From the NCBI GenBank assembly GCA_007132315.1, contig SLOW01000308.1, positions 1 through 8,103 of the forward strand: a stretch of 8,103 bases of DNA, read 5' to 3'. Made by a program: the position numbers and the translations under genes. Positions 4,827-8,103 of the stretch are shown piece by piece; position 1 is the first letter of the stretch; each line of letters starts with the position of its first letter. The DNA is from Opitutales bacterium. GTDB taxonomy: Bacteria > Verrucomicrobiota > Verrucomicrobiia > Opitutales > T3Sed10-336. The notes beneath the pieces were generated by a model. That model was given only the letters and a program-made list of their open reading frames with translations, was not told the DNA's origin and made no database searches.

Positions 4827-7800
4827 ATGAAACCATTTTCATTTGTCCCCGGCACCCTCGCCGCACTCCTCCTCGGCACGGTCCTTTCGCCGGCTGGCGG
4901 GGTCGAACTGCCCTTTCCCGCCGAGCTTTTCGAAGCGAGCACCGCGCACCAGTTGCCCAATTCGATGCCGACAGGAACCGATTGGTATGCCGGTCGCGTC
5001 GCACTCAGCGGCGACACGGCCGTGGCCACAGCCGCAAACCGGGCGGACCTGTTCCGCCGAACCGAGGACGGATGGCGTTATCAAGGAACGCTCACACCTC
5101 CGTCGCATTCTTCGGATTTGAACACCCCTTTGACCGTTGCCTTCGAAGGCGACACCCTGGTGCTGGGCGGGCGGCTCAGCAATATGAATAAAGGTGCGGC
5201 CTACGTCTTTGAGCGCAGCGGCGCTCCCGGCCGCAATGCGTGGAATGTCACCGACGTGGGCGACTACTGGAACAGGATCAACTACTCCGTCGATGTGACG
5301 GACCAAGAGCACTCGGACGCGCGGACGTATGGCTGGCGTTACCAACTGGTCGCCCGCTTCGTTTATCGGCCTGCGACGATGTCGCTGTCACCGGCGATGG
5401 TCTTTCGCTATGACGACGGAGTAAAACGTTACGCGGTTTTTCTGGACATCAATTATGACGGGGATCTGTTGGCGACCCTGCCGGGGGCCTCTCCCGCTTC
5501 GTATGTCCTCACGACAGGCACAATTGGCGCGACGGATTACCACACCCACGAGATGACCTTCGATTCCGATTCGGAAAAGGTCACCTACCGGTTCAACGGA
5601 AATGACATCCACACATGGTCCGGCGACGTCCCGGAGTGGGGGGGGGCATTCTATGAAGGCATCGTCTGGGGATCGGATGTATATTCGGGGGAGGGCAGCC
5701 TGAATGTCCATACGGCGCGTTTTGAGATTGAAGGCGGGGAAGTTTTGGCTGCTTACGATGCAGGGACAGCCGGAAATCCTGTCATGGCGCCCGATCCAGT
5801 CACGCAGGGGTGGACGCTGAATGGAAATCCGGGATTCGGAAAGGCGGTCGGTCCGCAGTCGCCGGATCCCGGCGAGGAGTGGAAGCTGCAGGCGAGCCTG
5901 ACCGGGGAATCTCGACCCCACGGGCCACAAGATTGGTTCGGCACCAGTCTGGCAATCAGCGGTGATAGGCTCGTAGTCGGGGCGATGCTTGATAACACCG
6001 GAGGGCAATCGTATGCCGGGGCCGCTTACGTGTTCGAACGAAATGGAAATCAATGGGGCCGGCAGCGACTGGTTCCCAGCATAGTGGTGGCAGACGATTA
6101 TTTCGGCCAGGCCGTGGATATCGACGGCGATACGATCATCGTTGGCGCGCCTCACGCTTTGCTTCCCTGGAGCACAAATCCCGGGCGAGCTTTCATCTTT
6201 GAGCGCGACGGAACGAAGTGGCAAGAGAAGGCTCTGTTGGTGGCCGCCGACGGCTTGAGACGGGAGACCTTCGGCAGTCACGTATCCCTGTATGGCAACC
6301 GGGCGACGGTCAGTGCTCCATATGCCAAGATCGGCGATAGTCCACAGGCTGGAGCCGTTTATATCTTTGAGCGAGAGCCGTTCACGTGGACATGGTCGCA
6401 ACGTGCGAAACTCACGGCTAATCCCGCAATCAGCGAAGGGTACTTCGGAGCCAGCCTCTCCCTCCACGAGAAGCGGCTGGTCGTCAGTGCCCAATCCCCT
6501 CACGCCTATTACTCCTTTCTGCAGGTTGGCGATGCGGGATGGCAGCAGGTTTACGCCAATATTGATCCCCACCATCCCCGGTTCCATTCCATCAGCGTGG
6601 CTTTTGCCCCGGACGGATCGGGATTCATTGCCGGAGTCATGGAACCTTTTTCAGGGCAGGGGGCCGCCTATGTCCACGAGGGGCTCGATTACGGCAACGT
6701 CCCCGGTCTCGTCGCCTACACCCGCAAGCTGCTCTACTATCCGGATGCCGTGAACGCGGCCATACCCAACTTCGAGCCCAATCGGACCGCTTTCCGCTAT
6801 CGGCACCTTCTGTACGGTAAGGAAGCCGATGGAAAAATCCGCGCCAGACATGAGGAAATGGACGGCTATTACGGTGAGTCCGAAAGGAATCTGGCGCTCG
6901 CCGTCGAGGTGGAACTGCGCAAGGGACTGGCCATCCATCCGGACGATCCGACGCTCGGCAACCTGCTCCTCGACATTTATTACGACCGCACGCAGGCCGA
7001 AATGATTCTCGCTCGCAAAGCGATGCAGGACGCGGAGCACGCGAGGGTGTTCGCCCCGCGCCCTCCCGGCGGTTTTTTGATCGATCAGGAAATTCCGCTT
7101 TATCGCAACCTGCTGGAATTGCGCGCGGAGGCGTTGCGGGGTTATTTCTCCCTCCTGACCAACGATCCCGGGGATTCCGGCGATCCCCCTCCGGGGTATC
7201 GCATCTTCCGCGATCTCGTCCCGACGCGCGGCCTGGCGGCCGCCACTTACGTTGATAAGAACACGGGCGCGGCCGTGCCGGTGACCGAAGACGCGCAGTT
7301 GTTTGAAGGATACAAGGACCTTACCCTTCTCTTCAGCCTGTTGCGCGACTACGGGCGTTCCGCCCGCACGCTCGGGTGGCTGCTCGCGGCGCGCAAGGGC
7401 GCCGATTACATTGAAGAACTGGAGGAACTTATCGCCCGCAGTGAACGCTTTGTTTTCCTCCAGGGAAACCTCCTGCTGGAAACCTTTCCGAATTTGGAAG
7501 AAGCCGACCCAGCCTCCGGGCTCGCGGACGCCGTCCAGGGATGGAGCAGCAGCCTGGCCGTCCTGGCCGACCTGAGGCAGGTGATGGCCGGCGAGGACAA
7601 CATTCTCGGCTTTGCGCCGGATTTTCTCGTGCTGATTCCCAATCTCGAGAGCGCGTTTCCCAACTCGTTCGATGAATTCAAAGACCGGTTCGCCCCCAAT
7701 GCACCGGGTTCACCCTTGGGGCGCGCGCTGAACAAGCTCCAGGACTCCCGGGCGAAGCACGCCGATTTTCGCGGCTACGAAGATCAATACGCACACCAGA

Positions 7801-8103
7801 TTTCCCTGACCACAACTGCTTATCGCGACCGCCTTTTCGAAATTGCCGGCGCGCGTCCCGGGGATCTCAATTACTCCGATGATCCGGCGACGAACGAGGG
7901 CAGCGAGCTGCATCAACAGGCTCAAAGCATTCGTATGGCGCGACTGAGGATTGAACGGAATCAAGCCGAGATCGACAATCTCGCCGAAGCGGTCCAAATC
8001 GAAGTCAACCGTGCGGCGGATGTTTCCCAGGTGGTCGTCGAATACGGCAACCAACGGGCCAGGCTTACAGAGGTGATCGGTCACATCCAGGCGGCCCAGG
8101 CCG
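4827..8103 (+). CDS. Very large exported FG-GAP propeller protein with inserted jelly-roll domain and helical C-terminus (3' end beyond window)
   Basis: The frame is open for 1092 codons to the right edge. Residues 1-25 are a signal peptide (MKPFSFVPGTLAALLLGTVL). Seven FG-GAP-like units follow, at about 53-93, 98-132, 352-410, 412-465, 466-521, 522-572 and 573-619; typical sequences are 'DWFGTSLAISGDRLVVGA', 'AGAAYVFERNGNQW' and 'FGQAVDIDGDTIIVGAP'. Seven units would close one beta-propeller. The calcium loops (DxDxDG) of integrin-type repeats are absent. A LamG-like jelly-roll segment (about 136-349) interrupts the loop between units 2 and 3. From about 620 the protein turns helical ('AFRYRHLLYGKEADGKIRAR', 'LTLLFSLLRDYGRSARTLGW', 'ISLTTTAYRDRLFEIAGARP'); from about 1032 it is heptad-like ('ARLRIERNQAEIDNLAEAV'), pointing to a long coiled coil beyond the window. 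No function is known to me; a surface-bound or secreted binding machine is the natural guess. Minus-strand ORFs here are shadows. Confidence 0.85.
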   Translation, partial: MKPFSFVPGTLAALLLGTVLSPAGGVELPFPAELFEASTAHQLPNSMPTGTDWYAGRVALSGDTAVATAANRADLFRRTEDGWRYQGTLTPPSHSSDLNTPLTVAFEGDTLVLGGRLSNMNKGAAYVFERSGAPGRNAWNVTDVGDYWNRINYSVDVTDQEHSDARTYGWRYQLVARFVYRPATMSLSPAMVFRYDDGVKRYAVFLDINYDGDLLATLPGASPASYVLTTGTIGATDYHTHEMTFDSDSEKVTYRFNGNDIHTWSGDVPEWGGAFYEGIVWGSDVYSGEGSLNVHTARFEIEGGEVLAAYDAGTAGNPVMAPDPVTQGWTLNGNPGFGKAVGPQSPDPGEEWKLQASLTGESRPHGPQDWFGTSLAISGDRLVVGAMLDNTGGQSYAGAAYVFERNGNQWGRQRLVPSIVVADDYFGQAVDIDGDTIIVGAPHALLPWSTNPGRAFIFERDGTKWQEKALLVAADGLRRETFGSHVSLYGNRATVSAPYAKIGDSPQAGAVYIFEREPFTWTWSQRAKLTANPAISEGYFGASLSLHEKRLVVSAQSPHAYYSFLQVGDAGWQQVYANIDPHHPRFHSISVAFAPDGSGFIAGVMEPFSGQGAAYVHEGLDYGNVPGLVAYTRKLLYYPDAVNAAIPNFEPNRTAFRYRHLLYGKEADGKIRARHEEMDGYYGESERNLALAVEVELRKGLAIHPDDPTLGNLLLDIYYDRTQAEMILARKAMQDAEHARVFAPRPPGGFLIDQEIPLYRNLLELRAEALRGYFSLLTNDPGDSGDPPPGYRIFRDLVPTRGLAAATYVDKNTGAAVPVTEDAQLFEGYKDLTLLFSLLRDYGRSARTLGWLLAARKGADYIEELEELIARSERFVFLQGNLLLETFPNLEEADPASGLADAVQGWSSSLAVLADLRQVMAGEDNILGFAPDFLVLIPNLESAFPNSFDEFKDRFAPNAPGSPLGRALNKLQDSRAKHADFRGYEDQYAHQISLTTTAYRDRLFEIAGARPGDLNYSDDPATNEGSELHQQAQSIRMARLRIERNQAEIDNLAEAVQIEVNRAADVSQVVVEYGNQRARLTEVIGHIQAAQA
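5225..5873 (+). other. Inserted, apparently circularly permuted jelly-roll domain bounded by a 7-bp direct repeat
   Basis: TCCCGGC occurs at 5225-5231 and again at 5867-5873, with 642 bases (214 codons) from the end of the first to the end of the second. The segment encodes, in order, the domain core ('RNAWNVTDVGDYWN', 'KRYAVFLDINYDGDLLA', 'GATDYHTHEMTFD', 'VTYRFNGNDIHTWSG', 'NVHTARFEIEGG') and then a piece I would expect in front of that core ('AAYDAGTAGNP', 'APDPVTQGWTLNG', 'KAVGPQSPDPG'). Left of it the propeller unit ends 'YVFERSGAPG' and right of it resumes 'EEWKLQASLTGE'. The segment is in frame and intact. The usual order is from memory of related exported proteins, so the permutation is inference; the repeat and the split loop are seen directly. 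Confidence 0.55.

Noticed and set aside
5388..6587. A 399-residue minus-strand open frame across the large propeller gene
   Set aside because: It is antisense to clear FG-GAP units, has no family-like motifs, and arises from GC-rich codon use of the true gene.
1..8103. CRISPR arrays, tRNA or rRNA genes, complete insertion sequences
   Set aside because: Reading both strands showed no regularly spaced repeats, no tRNA-like cloverleaf or CCA end, and no transposase gene; the remnants are of non-transposase genes.

Overview
The window looks like a GC-rich chromosome fragment from a bacterium of the PVC group, most likely Verrucomicrobiota. The reasons are the style of the exported proteins (FG-GAP units, a jelly-roll insert, Calx-beta domain), the four-helix-bundle S23-type protein remnant, and the spacious accessory layout. 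The taxonomic call is inference from protein style only.

Left part (1-2440): an accessory region in which only two genes look intact. On the minus strand are the 5' part of a YheU-family (UPF0270) gene running off the left edge and an intact selW/Rdx-type redox gene. Between and beyond them lie broken pieces: an Ig-like domain fragment, a 63-residue C-terminal fragment with no start, the N-terminal half of an S23-type four-helix-bundle protein joined out of frame to a decayed ERCC4-type nuclease with a helix-hairpin-helix tail, a short ORF overlapping the nuclease stop as ATGA, and a membrane fragment resembling the N-terminus of FtsH. A stretch near 2070-2210, visibly richer in A+T, carries an imperfect palindrome.

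Middle (2441-3614): an intact YjlB-type cupin gene on the plus strand with a perfect 8-bp stem-loop inside its 3' end, then a short minus-strand ORF with a weak HicB-like stretch, then the upstream region of the next operon.

Right part (3615-8103): two plus-strand genes 45 bp apart, probably one operon, both with export signals and Shine-Dalgarno sequences. The first encodes a 388-residue protein with a Calx-beta domain. The second is open for 1092 codons to the right edge. It encodes a signal peptide, seven FG-GAP-like units (enough for one seven-bladed beta-propeller) and a long helical region that becomes coiled-coil at the edge. A jelly-roll (LamG-like) domain sits in the loop between propeller units 2 and 3. 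Its sequence order appears circularly permuted, and both edges fall on a 7-bp direct repeat, TCCCGGC. Taking the insert out rebuilds a normal propeller loop, and closing it on itself rebuilds the domain order I regard as usual. This is the most interesting signal in the window. The natural reading is a large surface or secreted binding machine whose small Calx-beta neighbour is made with it; its target and purpose cannot be read from the sequence.
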